Assembly (NCBI GenBank): GCA_965249005.1
Contig: CBDFLD010000023.1
Span: forward strand, 1,054,001-1,118,000
Length of the DNA stretch: 64,000 nt
Reading direction: 5' to 3'
DNA from: CBDFLD01 sp965249005
GTDB lineage: Bacteria > Acidobacteriota > UBA6911
The position numbers and the translations under genes were made by a program. Of this stretch, positions 52,497 to 62,553 are shown in pieces. The first letter of the stretch is position 1. The number at the start of each line of letters is the position of its first letter. Under the pieces are notes generated by a model. It saw nothing but the letters and a program-made list of their open reading frames with translations, did no database searches and was not told the origin of the DNA.

Positions 52497-52556
52497 GGGA
52501 CTCAAAATCCCGCGGTGCTTGCGGGCATGTGGGTTCGACTCCCTCCTTCGGCACCA
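52497..52556 (+). repeat. tRNA-Leu 3' fragment (right end of segment D)
   Basis: GGGACTCAAAATC to CACCA, most diverged of the copies (variable arm of the 22319 type, T-arm mismatch). It marks the return to ordinary chromosome. Confidence 0.8.
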
Positions 52557-52564
52557 AAGATGGG

Positions 52565-53068
52565 TCAAGTCTCCGATGGGATGGAGTTCCGGCGCAACAG
52601 CCCGTGTATGATCCTGTCCAGTCCCGCGAAGCGCCCGCTGGATGTCACTGAAATGACGAGCAGTCCGCCAAGCTCCACGAGATTCTTGTTGACGATCAGA
52701 TAGTTCCCCTCCATCGGAGCTGTGTAGAAGTAGCCGATGAAGGGTGGATTGCAAAGATAGAGCAGAAGCAGAAACAGAACACCACAGGCGCTCGCAACTC
52801 GGGTAAAGCAGCCGAGGATCAGGCCTAGACCGATCAACGCTAGCCCCCACATGTTGAGCTGGTTCACCCTCTCCAGCATGTCCGGATCGGAGCCCAGCCA
52901 GCGGAAGAAATCCGAAAATGTCCCGCGCGATTGCATGAGAAATCCTGCGGCAGACCAGGTCGGCTCGAGGATCTTGGACACGCCCTCGTAGAGGAAATGC
53001 CATCCGATGAGAACGCGCAGGACAACGAGCGTGATCATCTGCAGTGTGGTGAATCTCTGTTCTACCAT
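52565..53068 (-). CDS. DoxX family membrane protein
   Basis: 167 residues with four membrane helices: TLVVLRVLIGWHFLYEGVSK opening (DoxX signature), MWGLALIGLGLILGCFTR, ACGVLFLLLLYLCNPP and ELGGLLVISVTSSG. DoxX proteins are small membrane partners of oxidoreductases and detoxification systems; exact role unclear. It lies 67 bases from a Tat-exported Gfo/Idh/MocA protein on the same strand, an association frequent in Acidobacteriota and Planctomycetota. Confidence 0.85.
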   Translation of the reverse strand: MVEQRFTTLQMITLVVLRVLIGWHFLYEGVSKILEPTWSAAGFLMQSRGTFSDFFRWLGSDPDMLERVNQLNMWGLALIGLGLILGCFTRVASACGVLFLLLLYLCNPPFIGYFYTAPMEGNYLIVNKNLVELGGLLVISVTSSGRFAGLDRIIHGLLRRNSIPSET

Positions 53069-53135
53069 TGTGAGTTCCTGAGTCTCGCTTCGGCTGACGG
53101 TTCCGGTATCGAAGTCGGATCAGACGGCGACGCCT

Positions 53136-54614
53136 TCAAACGTGGAATTCCTCCGGCTTGAACGCCAGCCGCTGTCTGGCATCGACGGCTTCGTTGACCT
53201 TGAGCACGGTCACTGCGGTTTCGTAGCCGATTTCAGCCGGGCAATTCAGCATCCCGGTTCCCCGGACGGCATTGAAAAAGTTATCCAGGTGCGGCTTGTG
53301 GTAGGGGTCGCGAAAAATGATGGGCACGCGGTGTTCGTCGGGCGCCACCGATTCGCGAACGTCCAGAACAGCCCCGGAGGAGTCCGGCGGCGGTGCAGTG
53401 GACTCCGGGATCGTGATGTAGCCTTTTCGAACCCACTCGTCCCACGCGGGAGCATTGGGAGCGCGGTAGAGACGGCCGGCGTAGTTCTGCTCCGACTCGG
53501 AAATGATGAGCGTGCCCTCACTTCCCATGAAATTCTCGAAGTAGCCCTGGCTGCCGTTCGTGGTCTGAGTCTGGTAGTAGGCGCGGGTTGAGCCGGCCTC
53601 GGTCTGATACTCGTAGATGACCATTACGGTGTCATACCATTCGTGGGTCGCCGGATCATAAAAATCATTCCCGCCGCTGGCCAGGACATGGGACGGAGGT
53701 GCGTTCAAGAACCAGTTGTAAATGTCGATCTGGTGTGAGCCGAGGTCAACGATTGGACCTCCGCCAAGCCCCTTGTACCAGCGCCAGTTTCGATACTGAT
53801 GCATGGATTTGAAGCCGTACTGCTCGAGACGTTCGTTCGGAATCGTGTACTTCTTGGGCCAGCCCAGGTCGGGCTGCACGCCGCGATTCCACTGACCGTT
53901 GACTGTGACAATGCGCCCCAGCAGGTCGGCTTCCCCGAGCAGCTTCTCGTAGCAGTGAATGTAGCGTGGATGGCTGCGCCGTTGGTGCCCGATTTGGAGC
54001 AGCTTTCCTGTTTCTCTCGCGGCGTGCACCATCTTGCGCGCCCCTTCGATGGTGTTTGACATCTCCTTTTCGCAGTAAACGTGCTTGCCCGCTCGCAGGC
54101 AGTCTTCCGTTTGCTGGGCGTGCCAGAAATCGGGCGTGGCGATGATGACGGCGTCCAGGTCTTTTTCCTTGTCCAGCATCTCGCGATAATCTTCGTATCC
54201 GTTGACGGGGAACTTGTACTTCTTCAAAAGATTCACGCCGCGGCGCTGGTTGTATTCCGTCCAGATGTCGCACACAGCCCGATATCGCAGACCGGGTATC
54301 TTCAACATCGCGTTGAGCAGGACCTGACCCTGAGCGCCCATCCCCAGCAATCCAACGTTGATCTCGGGGAGGTTGGATGAAGCAGTCTTGGTGGTCTCAG
54401 TGCTCTCAGTGCTCTCAGTGCTCTCAGTGCTCTCGATGATCTCCGTCCGGTCCTGTTCGTAGCCTTGCTGTTTCTTCAGTGCATAGCCGAACAGACCGAG
54501 CGCCGGGACCGTGGACAGTCCCTGCAGCAGCGACCGTCGATCGAGCTTATTCCCCGGCACCCGACTGGAACTGCCCGGCTTGTCCTTGGTGTTTTCGGTG
54601 TCTTCCGTACTCAT
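53136..54614 (-). CDS. Tat-exported Gfo/Idh/MocA family oxidoreductase
   Basis: 492 residues from ATG 54614 (GGGAGA upstream). Twin-arginine-type signal DRRSLLQGLSTVPALGLFG, an unusual EST-repeat linker, then the Rossmann GLLGMGAQG, CDIWTEYNQRR, ATPDFWHAQQ and YCEKEMSNT (EKP-type substrate loop) and a C-terminal alpha/beta domain. NAD(P)-dependent dehydrogenase or isomerase acting on sugars, probably with the cofactor pre-bound before export. Paired with a second such gene at 54698. Confidence 0.88.
   Translation of the reverse strand: MSTEDTENTKDKPGSSSRVPGNKLDRRSLLQGLSTVPALGLFGYALKKQQGYEQDRTEIIESTESTESTESTETTKTASSNLPEINVGLLGMGAQGQVLLNAMLKIPGLRYRAVCDIWTEYNQRRGVNLLKKYKFPVNGYEDYREMLDKEKDLDAVIIATPDFWHAQQTEDCLRAGKHVYCEKEMSNTIEGARKMVHAARETGKLLQIGHQRRSHPRYIHCYEKLLGEADLLGRIVTVNGQWNRGVQPDLGWPKKYTIPNERLEQYGFKSMHQYRNWRWYKGLGGGPIVDLGSHQIDIYNWFLNAPPSHVLASGGNDFYDPATHEWYDTVMVIYEYQTEAGSTRAYYQTQTTNGSQGYFENFMGSEGTLIISESEQNYAGRLYRAPNAPAWDEWVRKGYITIPESTAPPPDSSGAVLDVRESVAPDEHRVPIIFRDPYHKPHLDNFFNAVRGTGMLNCPAEIGYETAVTVLKVNEAVDARQRLAFKPEEFHV
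54393..54436. repeat. 9-bp tandem repeat in the Gfo/Idh/MocA gene
   Basis: About 4.5 to 5 units of GCTCTCAGT, encoding the EST-EST-EST linker after the signal. Unit length is a multiple of three, so slippage alters linker length only. Confidence 0.8.
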
Positions 54615-54697
54615 GACTGCATCTCCCTTGCTTCGCGCGGGTCGCCGTTCCGATCCGCCTTTCCGGAAAGATGAGAACGGCCCCGGTCCCTTCTCAT

Positions 54698-55885
54698 CTA
54701 GACCCCGAGACTCCAGCCCTCGCGATAGGTGGGCTTGAGCATTTCATTGGCTTCGGGGTGATTCGTGAACTTCATGTTCGGGCCGTCCCACAGGAGCCTC
54801 TGGGCCGCAAACCAGATGGCGAGATTTCCCATCAGGACCGTCTCGGTGAAAGGGCCTGCATAGTCGAAGTTGCTGGTTGCCTTCGTTTTGCCCTTGCAGG
54901 CGTCGATCCAGTTCTGCTCATGGCTGCCCTTCACCCTCGGCAGCTTCTTCTTGGGCCGCTTGTACCTCCGCATCCTGGTTTCTGGAATGAGCCGCGGACT
55001 CTCGGAGTAGGTTCCGCACATCAGCTTGCCCTTGTCTCCGACAAAGATGGTTCCGCTCGACGGAAGCCTACGCTCGGGCTCGAGATCATCCGGCCGTGCC
55101 GGCAGCAGGCCGCCGTCATACCAATGGTATCTCAGGCCCGGGTACTTCCGGCTACGCCTCGGAAAGGTATAGTGAACGGTGCTGGCTATCGGAAAGCTGT
55201 CGTCATATTCGACGCGTTGTCCGTAACCGCGCTTCCCCGGCCCGGGCGGCACGAACCGGTACGCGACGGTCGCCTCCACACTCGTCGGGTATCCCAGTTT
55301 CAGGGCGGTGTAGGTCGCGTCCATCACATGGCAGCCCATGTCTCCGAGGGCTCCCGCGCCGAAATCCCACCAGGAACGCCAGCTGAACGGATGATAGGCG
55401 GGACTGTAGGGACGCATCGGCGCCGGTCCTATCCAAAGATCCCAGTCGAGGGTGGAAGGCACCTCCGGCGTGGTCTCGGGCCGGGGTATCCCCTGCGGCC
55501 AGCGCGGGCGATTCGTCCATGAATGGACTTCGCGCACCTTTCCGATGGCTCCGTCGGCGATCCATTCTTCGATGAGGCGCACTCCTTCACCTGAGTGCCC
55601 CTGATTTCCCATCTGGGTGACTACCTTGTAGCGGCGAGCGGCCTCGGTCAGCATGCGCGCTTCCCAGATCGAACGCGTCAGGGGCTTCTGAACGTAGACG
55701 TGTTTGCCGAGCTGCATGCATGCCATCGCAATGACGGCGTGCGTGTGGTCCGGTGTGGCAATGATGACCGCATCGATGTCTCTCTGCTGTTCGAGCATTA
55801 TGCGAAAGTCGCGATAGGTCTTCGCACCGGGGTAGGTCTCAAAGGTCTTGGCGCCCCGCGCGTCGTCCACGTCGCAAAGGGCTAC
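54698..55885 (-). pseudogene. Gfo/Idh/MocA oxidoreductase lacking its N-terminus
   Basis: Coding homology begins at VALCDVDDARGAKTFE and runs through ATPDHTHAV, YVQKPLTR and the C-terminal domain to 54698. The signal peptide and the GxGxxG strand are missing. The open frame extends to 56065, but those residues (HLRWCGYLVLRGSW) do not belong to the family. The junction is near 55885. Without the dinucleotide loop it cannot work as an oxidoreductase. Confidence 0.8.
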
Positions 55886-56479
55886 GATGAAGACATCAAA
55901 GCCCGTGCTTTGCTTAGGTGTCCATGAGCCCCTAAGCACGAGGTATCCGCACCACCGAAGATGTACAGCTTGATCGCTGGGGTCCAGATGGCCCGAGATT
56001 ACGCCCAGCACATGGTGAGTGCAACGATCTTGACGCATGCCGTTGGCCGCTCTACGCCAGCCCAAGAAAGTGCATGAGAAAACGAGTTTGACTATGAGAG
56101 GATGCAGCTCTTCTTTTCAGTTTTCTTTGGGATTTGGTGAGAGCCTATTGGAAAATTGACCGTTGTTCACCGGATTAGAGCGGCGAGACCCGCTGTATCT
56201 GCAGTCGGAGTGCCACAGATGACGTCAGCCTCTTCTCGACCAGAAACGTCACAACTAGGCCTTAGTCGCATCTGATGCAGGGTGTGCATGCATGACGAAG
56301 ATTGTGCTTCCCCGCAAACGTGCGCCGAACATAGCGGGATCCAGATGCGTTAGGACTGATCTTATGGAAGACATCCCGAAATGCGCCCGCTTCAACAGGT
56401 CGAATACCAGAAGCTCTCAGACGCCGTTGGTGTGGGCCTTGCCCCTCATCGTACTCGCCGACCGAGTGCTTGACCGAAA
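55886..56479. other. Unassigned DNA between a truncated gene and an IS relic
   Basis: About 600 bases with no recognisable gene; foreign to both flanks. Confidence 0.4.
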
Positions 56480-58212
56480 TCATGATTTGGCAGGGTGTGA
56501 TAGGTCAAAGCATCCTATCGGTGTCAAGGATTCTGGCTCCTAGGCTACAACGATCGCTCCATGATAAAGCGCGCTCATCGGATCTCGCTCTTGGTATTCG
56601 GAGCCATTCACAAGCTCGTGGCCTGGACGCGGTTGCTAGCTCGGTCTTTGATATCAACCGCTACGGCGGTCTTGCTCAACTGGACCTCTTTCCTTCCAGC
56701 TTGGAATCCTATCATGGACTTGCTCATATTCCTGCGCTTGCCACGTCATGTCGGGTCTCATCGACTGTCCACAGGACCGGAGATAAGGGGCTCCGTTGTC
56801 CGTGCGGGACCAAGACCTACACGAATCCGGACTGGGAGCCGAGAGGATTCCGGATCCCACGACGGCTGGAGATTTCCTCCGTCGTTTCGATGAGGATTGG
56901 ATCTTCGGACTTCAGGAAACCATCAATGAAACCCGAACCAAGGTGTGGAAGTTGCAGGATGCTTCCTTCCGGAAGGAGGCCATCATCGACGTGGACGGGA
57001 CCGTCGCCGGAACCTTGGGGGAATGCAAGGAAGGAATGGACATTGCCTACAACGGGATCTGGGGTTACGCACCGTTGATCGTGACCTTGGCCAATACGAA
57101 TGAGGTCCTCTATCTGATGAATCGGCCGGGCAACCGTCCCTCTTCCGACGGAGCGGCCGAGTGGATGGACCGGGCAATCGATCTGGTGTCGTCGGTGTTT
57201 ACGAAGGTCTGGCTTCGGGGCGACACGGATTTCTCGCTGACGAGAAACTTCGATCGCTGGGACGAGCGGGTTGGTTTTGTCTTTGGTTATGACGCCAAGC
57301 CGAACCTGGTCGGGATGGCCGATGCCCTGCCGGAGAGACAATGGAAACCGCTCGAGCGGCCTCCTCGTTATGAGGTCAAGAGCGAAGAACGGCGCCGTCC
57401 GGAAAACGTCAAAGAACAAGTAATCAAGGAGAGAGAATTCAAGAACATCCGCCTGCAGAGCGAGCAGGTCGCCGAGTTTGACTATCGTCCCGGACACTGT
57501 AAGAAAACCTATCGCATGGTTGTGGTTCGGAAGAACCTCACGATCGAAAAGGGGGAGCACCGGCTGTTTGATGAGGTCCGGTACTTCTTCTACATCACCA
57601 ACGATCGGGAGATGACGATGGGAGAAGTGGTCCTTTTTGCCAACGATCGCTGCAACCAGGAAAACGTCATCGGTCAGCTCAAGAGTGGAGTGAACGCCTT
57701 GAGGATGCCTTCGGACAGTCTGGTATCGAACTGGGCCTACATGGTCATCGCATCGCTGGCGTGGAATCTGAAGGCCTGGTATGGCCTGGTGACGCAGGCG
57801 CCGACAGTACGTCGTGATATCTTGAGGATGGAGTTCAAACGCTTCCTGGTGAACTTTGTGCAAATACCCTGTCAGATTGTAAGAACCGGTCGTCGCCTCG
57901 TTTACAGGATATTGGCCTATAGCAAGCATCTCGAAACCTTTTTGGCGACGTTCGACTATATCAGGCAACTCAGGTTTACTTGAAGGCGCCTCGCCGGCGG
58001 GTGAGCCCGTACCCCCGGCGGAGCAAGAGTGGCGGGCGAAAGGAAGGGCATAACAGAGACAAACAAGATCAAGTGATCCAGACAACCAATGGAAGGTTTG
58101 TCTCTTGTGTTTCTCTTTGCTTTCCCTGTTACGCACAAGGAGCTGAAATCCACGAGATATTCGGAAAAGGCAAACGATTTTCCGAGCGAGCTCATACCTC
58201 GCTTATTTTGGG
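56480..58212 (+). mobile_element. Chimeric IS1380 element
   Basis: 56828-58212 matches 25389-26773 exactly as far as I can read (offset 31439). Left of 56828 the sequence is still homologous to the complete copy but only around 60% alike (for example TCGGAGCCATTCACAAGCTCG shared in part), with frames broken. This points to recombination or gene conversion between a decayed relative and the intact element. Confidence 0.75.
56796..57983 (+). pseudogene. IS1380-family transposase, 5'-truncated
   Basis: 395 open codons; from GLGAERIPDPTT on identical to residues 118-501 of the 25039 product, so the DDE residues are all present. The first 117 residues are replaced by decayed sequence, so it is probably inactive. 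Confidence 0.85.
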
Positions 58213-58253
58213 ACTAGGGGTTCCATGATCACGGTCCGAAGAGCTCGAAAGCG

Positions 58254-58991
58254 CTACTTGGCCGCACGTCCATAAACCTCCACTTCGACATAATGGTTCA
58301 GGTCGTTGGCGTTGTTGCCTTTGCTGGATAGACGGACGTAGCGCGCGCGCGATCCCTTGGCGTCCACGAGCTTTCCTTCCGAGGTTTCGACGTAGTTCAT
58401 GTCCTTGCCCGTACCCATCTTCGACGAGTTATCGTGATCATTATTGAAGAGCGTACGAACGTTTTTCTTGAAGGCCTTATCATCGGCCACCTGGACAATG
58501 ACGTCGAGATAGACTCGCGGCGTCTTGTGAAAATGCCAGACCAGGATTGCGAATATTTCCTTCTGAGCCCCAAGGTCGATGGTGACATCCTGGATTGCGG
58601 GTCCCAGCTCCACGAAATAGCCCTCGGCCCCATCTTTGTCGCCGTCGGTAACCAGCTCGAGCTCGCCGATGACCGGCTCCATGTCGCTGCTGAGTACCGG
58701 TCGCCCCTTTGCGGCGTTGACCACGCCGGCAGGAGCAAGAAAGGGATCCCGCGATCGGCCCAGAGGCTTTTCCAGATTTGGAACGTTGAGGTTTTCCGGA
58801 GTGCCCTCGAACATCGGCTTTGGCAGAGCAATGGGGAGAGGCACCATCTTTCCCTGGCCGCTGGCGATCCTGGGTACGTATAGTCCCGCAGACGCCAGAC
58901 ACAGCGCTGCCGCGGCGGTCACGACTCCGGCTGCGCGCAACGCCTTGCGAGTCATCGCAAGCCAAGGGGTAATTCTTTCGTCATTTTTCAT
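58254..58991 (-). CDS. Secreted discoidin-like (F5/8 C-type) protein
   Basis: 245 residues. N-terminal signal or anchor helix (AAGVVTAAAALCLASAGLYV). The C-terminal half has the jelly-roll pattern VTIDLGAQKEIFAILVWHFH, VIVQVADDKAF and GSRARYVRLSSKGN..NHYVEVEVYG, typical of carbohydrate-binding F5/8 C domains. Stand-alone binding protein without a catalytic domain. ATG 58991 has GAGGAT nearby. Role likely in polysaccharide binding outside the cell. Confidence 0.8.
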   Translation of the reverse strand: MKNDERITPWLAMTRKALRAAGVVTAAAALCLASAGLYVPRIASGQGKMVPLPIALPKPMFEGTPENLNVPNLEKPLGRSRDPFLAPAGVVNAAKGRPVLSSDMEPVIGELELVTDGDKDGAEGYFVELGPAIQDVTIDLGAQKEIFAILVWHFHKTPRVYLDVIVQVADDKAFKKNVRTLFNNDHDNSSKMGTGKDMNYVETSEGKLVDAKGSRARYVRLSSKGNNANDLNHYVEVEVYGRAAK

Positions 58992-59054
58992 AGATCTATT
59001 ATCCTCAATTCTTCAATTCTAAAAAAGGAAAAGCTTTGACCGACCGGCGCAGAG

Positions 59055-59987
59055 TCAGGAGATGTGCAACAATTCGGGCAGAGCAGCTCCGTCGGGCTCA
59101 GGAATCAACCACACCTCTACTCCCGGCTGTCTCCGGCACCGGGCCCCGATCTGCTCGTCCGACAAAATCATGAATGCCGTCGACAAAGCATCCGCGATCG
59201 TGGCCGGCAACTCGTTCGGTTCGTTGCCGCTGACAGTCGGACCGGACGATGCTCGGTTTCGGGCGGACACGGAAACCCATGCTGCCAGGCGCCCGCACAG
59301 GGGGCTGTCCGCTCGGGAGTCATGGATATGCTCTCCCTTCTGAATTCCGGAGCCGCTCAAAGCTTGCCGGCGCACCGACAGACGCGTCAGGATCGGGGCG
59401 CTTCCGCCTCCCGGCATGCTCAGGGTGACAGGCCAACCCGAGCTGTCCGCCGGAGGCTCGAGTGCCCGCACGGAGCTGAGTCCCCCGTGAATCAGTGCCT
59501 GCTCTATTCCCCATTCCCAGAGCAGCTCGGCCATGCAATCGACGGCATAGCCTTTGCCGATTCCGCCCAGGTCCAGCCTGACTCCATCCGCAAGCAGGTG
59601 GACGGAGAAGTTGTCCGGATCGAGCTTCAGATTCGCCAGACCGGAGCCGATCGAAATGTCGAACGCCCCGTCCGTCTCGATGTGGGCAAGCTCGGCCATT
59701 TGCAGGCAATCCATGGTCGATGGGCTCACCCGAGTGCTCTGTCCAGCGGTGAGACTGTTGATTCTGGAAATGTCGCTGTTGTCGACAAACCGGCTCATCT
59801 CCGTTTCCAGCGTGTCCACGAGGTCGAAGGCTGCCTGAGCAGCCTGCCGTGCGTAAACGGGATCGCTGCCGGCACAGAAGACTTCGAACACCGTGGCCAT
59901 CGCCTGATGTGAGAAACGCGTGACGCCGGCGGCGCTGAGCCCTTCGTCCAGCCCGCACGTCACGACGCTCGCCTCGGGTACTTTCAT
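59055..59987 (-). CDS. apbE: FAD:protein FMN transferase (ApbE family)
   Basis: Attaches FMN covalently to threonine in flavoproteins such as RnfG/NqrC. 310 residues from ATG 59987: HQAMATVFEV opening, FVDNSDISRINSL, GAFDISIG, VRLDLGGIGKGYAVD (FAD/Mg site) and IHGGLSSVRAL. It starts two bases after the membrane glycosyltransferase stop (TGAGGATG), so it is translationally coupled, though a functional link is not obvious. No signal peptide or lipobox, which is less common for ApbE. No RNF/NQR genes in the window. Confidence 0.9.
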   Translation of the reverse strand: MKVPEASVVTCGLDEGLSAAGVTRFSHQAMATVFEVFCAGSDPVYARQAAQAAFDLVDTLETEMSRFVDNSDISRINSLTAGQSTRVSPSTMDCLQMAELAHIETDGAFDISIGSGLANLKLDPDNFSVHLLADGVRLDLGGIGKGYAVDCMAELLWEWGIEQALIHGGLSSVRALEPPADSSGWPVTLSMPGGGSAPILTRLSVRRQALSGSGIQKGEHIHDSRADSPLCGRLAAWVSVSARNRASSGPTVSGNEPNELPATIADALSTAFMILSDEQIGARCRRQPGVEVWLIPEPDGAALPELLHIS

Positions 59988-59989
59988 CC

Positions 59990-61609
59990 TCACGGCTCCG
60001 TAGATGCGGGGTTCGACCCGTTTGTTTCCATCCGGCGAAAATCGTCCCATGCCTTCTTGGCCGCGTATCCGCGCAGCTCGACCTGCGGCCGCAGCTCAAC
60101 GTACCTGTCGAACATGTTCATATAGAGCTCCTTTTCACCGGGAGGAGGAAGCTCGTAGAGTTTCCGGATCAGCGCGGGCTCCATCTCCGGGCTGATCAAT
60201 ATGACTGGTGCCGCGGGGGTGGTGTCGGACACGCCGTTCCACCATCGGACATCCCCGAGGTGGCGGAGGTACCAGGGGAGCGGCCAGAGGTTCTCGCGGC
60301 TGATGATCTCCACTGGCATCGAGAGCCCCATCGGGTGTGAGCGGGCGACGGCCTCGACGCTCCGGACGATCTGGACGACATCCCCTCCGGTATGGGCGTA
60401 GACGTACGGGTTTCTCGGGTCGCACTCGAAACCGAAGTTTCCGGCGTAGGACTGCCAACCCAGGTGCAGAGAGGCGGAGACAAGCAAAACGGAAACTGCG
60501 ATCCGGAGCGGCGCTGCGCGCAGCGACCTGTACAACCAGACGGCGCCGCCACCGGCCAGCAGGATCATGCCGTGCAGGAACCCCAGCAGGCACCAGGGGG
60601 TTTTGTAGGGAATCGCCGCATAGATCAATACCATGAGGAGAGTGTACCAGCTTAGAAACCGGAGCAGCCTCGGATCGGGGCTCTCTTTGTTCTCTGGGTT
60701 CCGCGGCCGGAAGGCTGAGACGACGCCCAGAATCGACAGGGCCACGATCAACCCCTCGGTCCAGATCGGGCTCTCGCGGGCGGGAAAGTAGAGCAGCAGA
60801 TCGAGGTAGTAGTTCCAGGGGTGGGCGTGTAGGGAGTTCCCCCCGGCGCGGCTCAGATATATGCCGTAGGATCGAAACGAGTCTACGACACCGCCGGGAT
60901 GAGTGAGAAAAGATGAAAAGAGAAGGAAAGACACGATCGCGGCCGAAAGGAGCGCCAGCAACACGTGCCGCCCGCGAGCGAGCGCAGCCAGGGACAGATC
61001 CGTGCGACCTTCGCGTCGCTCCCAGAGCCAGGTTAGGAGCAGGGCAAGGGCCATGGAGCCGAGAGCGATCGGCGCCGTCTCCTTGGTGGCATGCGTGAGC
61101 CCGGCGAACGCCCCCGTCAGGACAGCCGGCCATGCGCCCGGCCTTCGGACGTAGTGGCAGGCCGCAAGCAGGGCGCCAAAACTGAAGAACACCAGGAGCT
61201 GCTCGTGGATGTAGTAGCGGCTGTAGAAAACCATGCCAGGAGAGATCGCGGTCAGGGTGGCGGCCGCAGCGACGGCACCCGCTCCGAGAAACGGCAGAAG
61301 CAACCCGAGCGCGGCAACCAGCGCCACGCCGAACACGGCCGGGACGATGCGCAGCGTTGCTTCGGTCAGATCCACGTAGGCGGAGGCTCCCTGCAACTTC
61401 GCCGTCAGCAGCGTGAGGTAGTAGAGCGTCGGTCCATGATACTCCTCCGGATCGTACTCGTAGCGCCCTTCTTCCAGAAGCGTTCCGAACTTGTCCGCGT
61501 GCACGGCCTCGTCAGAGTGCATGGGACGCAGCTCGAGCTGTGAGAAGCGGAACAGTGCCGCGAGCAACACCGGGGCGAGGAGGATTATCGAGAGGCGAAA
61601 TTTATTCAT
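59990..61609 (-). CDS. Membrane glycosyltransferase-like protein (TIGR03663/Agl23-like)
   Basis: 539 residues from ATG 61609, ten or more membrane helices. The first loop has MHSDEAVHADKFG, the acidic motif of PMT/GT39-type enzymes that use lipid-linked sugars, followed by YDPEEYHGPTLYYL and YSRYYIHEQLL, typical of the TIGR03663 group. Probable transfer of a sugar from a polyprenyl carrier outside the membrane; acceptor unknown. Upstream of apbE in a two-gene unit. Confidence 0.85.
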   Translation of the reverse strand: MNKFRLSIILLAPVLLAALFRFSQLELRPMHSDEAVHADKFGTLLEEGRYEYDPEEYHGPTLYYLTLLTAKLQGASAYVDLTEATLRIVPAVFGVALVAALGLLLPFLGAGAVAAAATLTAISPGMVFYSRYYIHEQLLVFFSFGALLAACHYVRRPGAWPAVLTGAFAGLTHATKETAPIALGSMALALLLTWLWERREGRTDLSLAALARGRHVLLALLSAAIVSFLLFSSFLTHPGGVVDSFRSYGIYLSRAGGNSLHAHPWNYYLDLLLYFPARESPIWTEGLIVALSILGVVSAFRPRNPENKESPDPRLLRFLSWYTLLMVLIYAAIPYKTPWCLLGFLHGMILLAGGGAVWLYRSLRAAPLRIAVSVLLVSASLHLGWQSYAGNFGFECDPRNPYVYAHTGGDVVQIVRSVEAVARSHPMGLSMPVEIISRENLWPLPWYLRHLGDVRWWNGVSDTTPAAPVILISPEMEPALIRKLYELPPPGEKELYMNMFDRYVELRPQVELRGYAAKKAWDDFRRMETNGSNPASTEP

Positions 61610-61962
61610 CGAAGAATTTGCTGAAAGCCGGGCTGCGTGGAGCCTCGAAGGCCCGACCTCGGCATTATCACAAGGATTTTTCACTCCCCGGCATGGATGC
61701 GATGGTCTTTGTTCTACCGCAGATTGTCAAGCTATCCTCTGCGACCTCAGGCTTGAATTTGAAGAAAAGCACACGCGTTTCTTCTTGTCCTTGACCAAAC
61801 TTCTGCTCCTAACTGAGTGTAATTTGCAGTCCTGACCCGGGGGCCTCCTTCCCGGCCGGGAAAGGGCGACCTCATGATATAATCCGGTCTCTTTGGCCAA
61901 GCTGCCGATGCTCTCAGGACGTTGCCGCTTGGAGTCGATCACCGTCGAAAGGGGACGATAAC
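61610..61962. other. Divergent promoter region
   Basis: About 350 bases, no gene; must hold promoters for the glycosyltransferase and DinB-like genes. A CCCGGCCGGG palindrome lies near 61851. Confidence 0.4.
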
Positions 61963-62448
61963 ATGCTAAGCCACGTGCTTCATGCCTATGGTATGAACTT
62001 GGGATTTGCCAAGACTCTTGTGAACGATCTTTCGAACGACCAGATGTGCCAGCAGCCGCACGGTGTCGTCAACAACCCGGCCTGGAGCCTTGGTCACCTG
62101 GCGGTTGCCGAGGGTCATCTCTGCCAGCTTTTTGGGGTGGAGTCTCCGGTACCGGAAGGCTGGGGTGAGATATTCCGTACGGGCGGGGTCCCCAGCGCCG
62201 ATCCAGGGTCCTATCCGTCACGAGACGAATTGATCAATGTCCTCGCCGAACTCCATGAAAAACTCAATGAGGCTGTGTCCGCGGCGGATCAGGATACGCT
62301 GCAACGGGAACATCCCAACGAGGGCACCCGGAAGTACTTCCCAACCGTGGGTGACGTCGCGGTTTTCCTAATGACGTCACACGAAATGGATCATTTGGGA
62401 CAGATCGCGGCTTGGCGACGTGCCATGGGTCTGGGACCGGCGAAATAG
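61963..62448 (+). CDS. DinB family protein
   Basis: 161 residues, four-helix bundle with metal-site histidines in WSLGHLAVAEGH and SHEMDHLGQIAAWRR, as in DinB/YfiT-like metalloenzymes, which often act as thiol-dependent transferases. ATG 61963 has AAAGGGGA upstream. Single gene; substrate unknown. Confidence 0.88.
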   Translation: MLSHVLHAYGMNLGFAKTLVNDLSNDQMCQQPHGVVNNPAWSLGHLAVAEGHLCQLFGVESPVPEGWGEIFRTGGVPSADPGSYPSRDELINVLAELHEKLNEAVSAADQDTLQREHPNEGTRKYFPTVGDVAVFLMTSHEMDHLGQIAAWRRAMGLGPAK

Positions 62449-62553
62449 CCCCTGTCCCACCCGGACATCGTTGGAGGCTCGGGGAACTGTTTCAGATGTG
62501 CATCCGAAGATGCGGAAGACGCGAGCAGCGGTGCTCTCCCGTGACGCAGACTC

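Noticed and set aside
7042..52556. CRISPR array or known defence locus
   Set aside because: No regularly spaced short repeats and no Cas, restriction, retron or Abi signatures were recognised in any frame.
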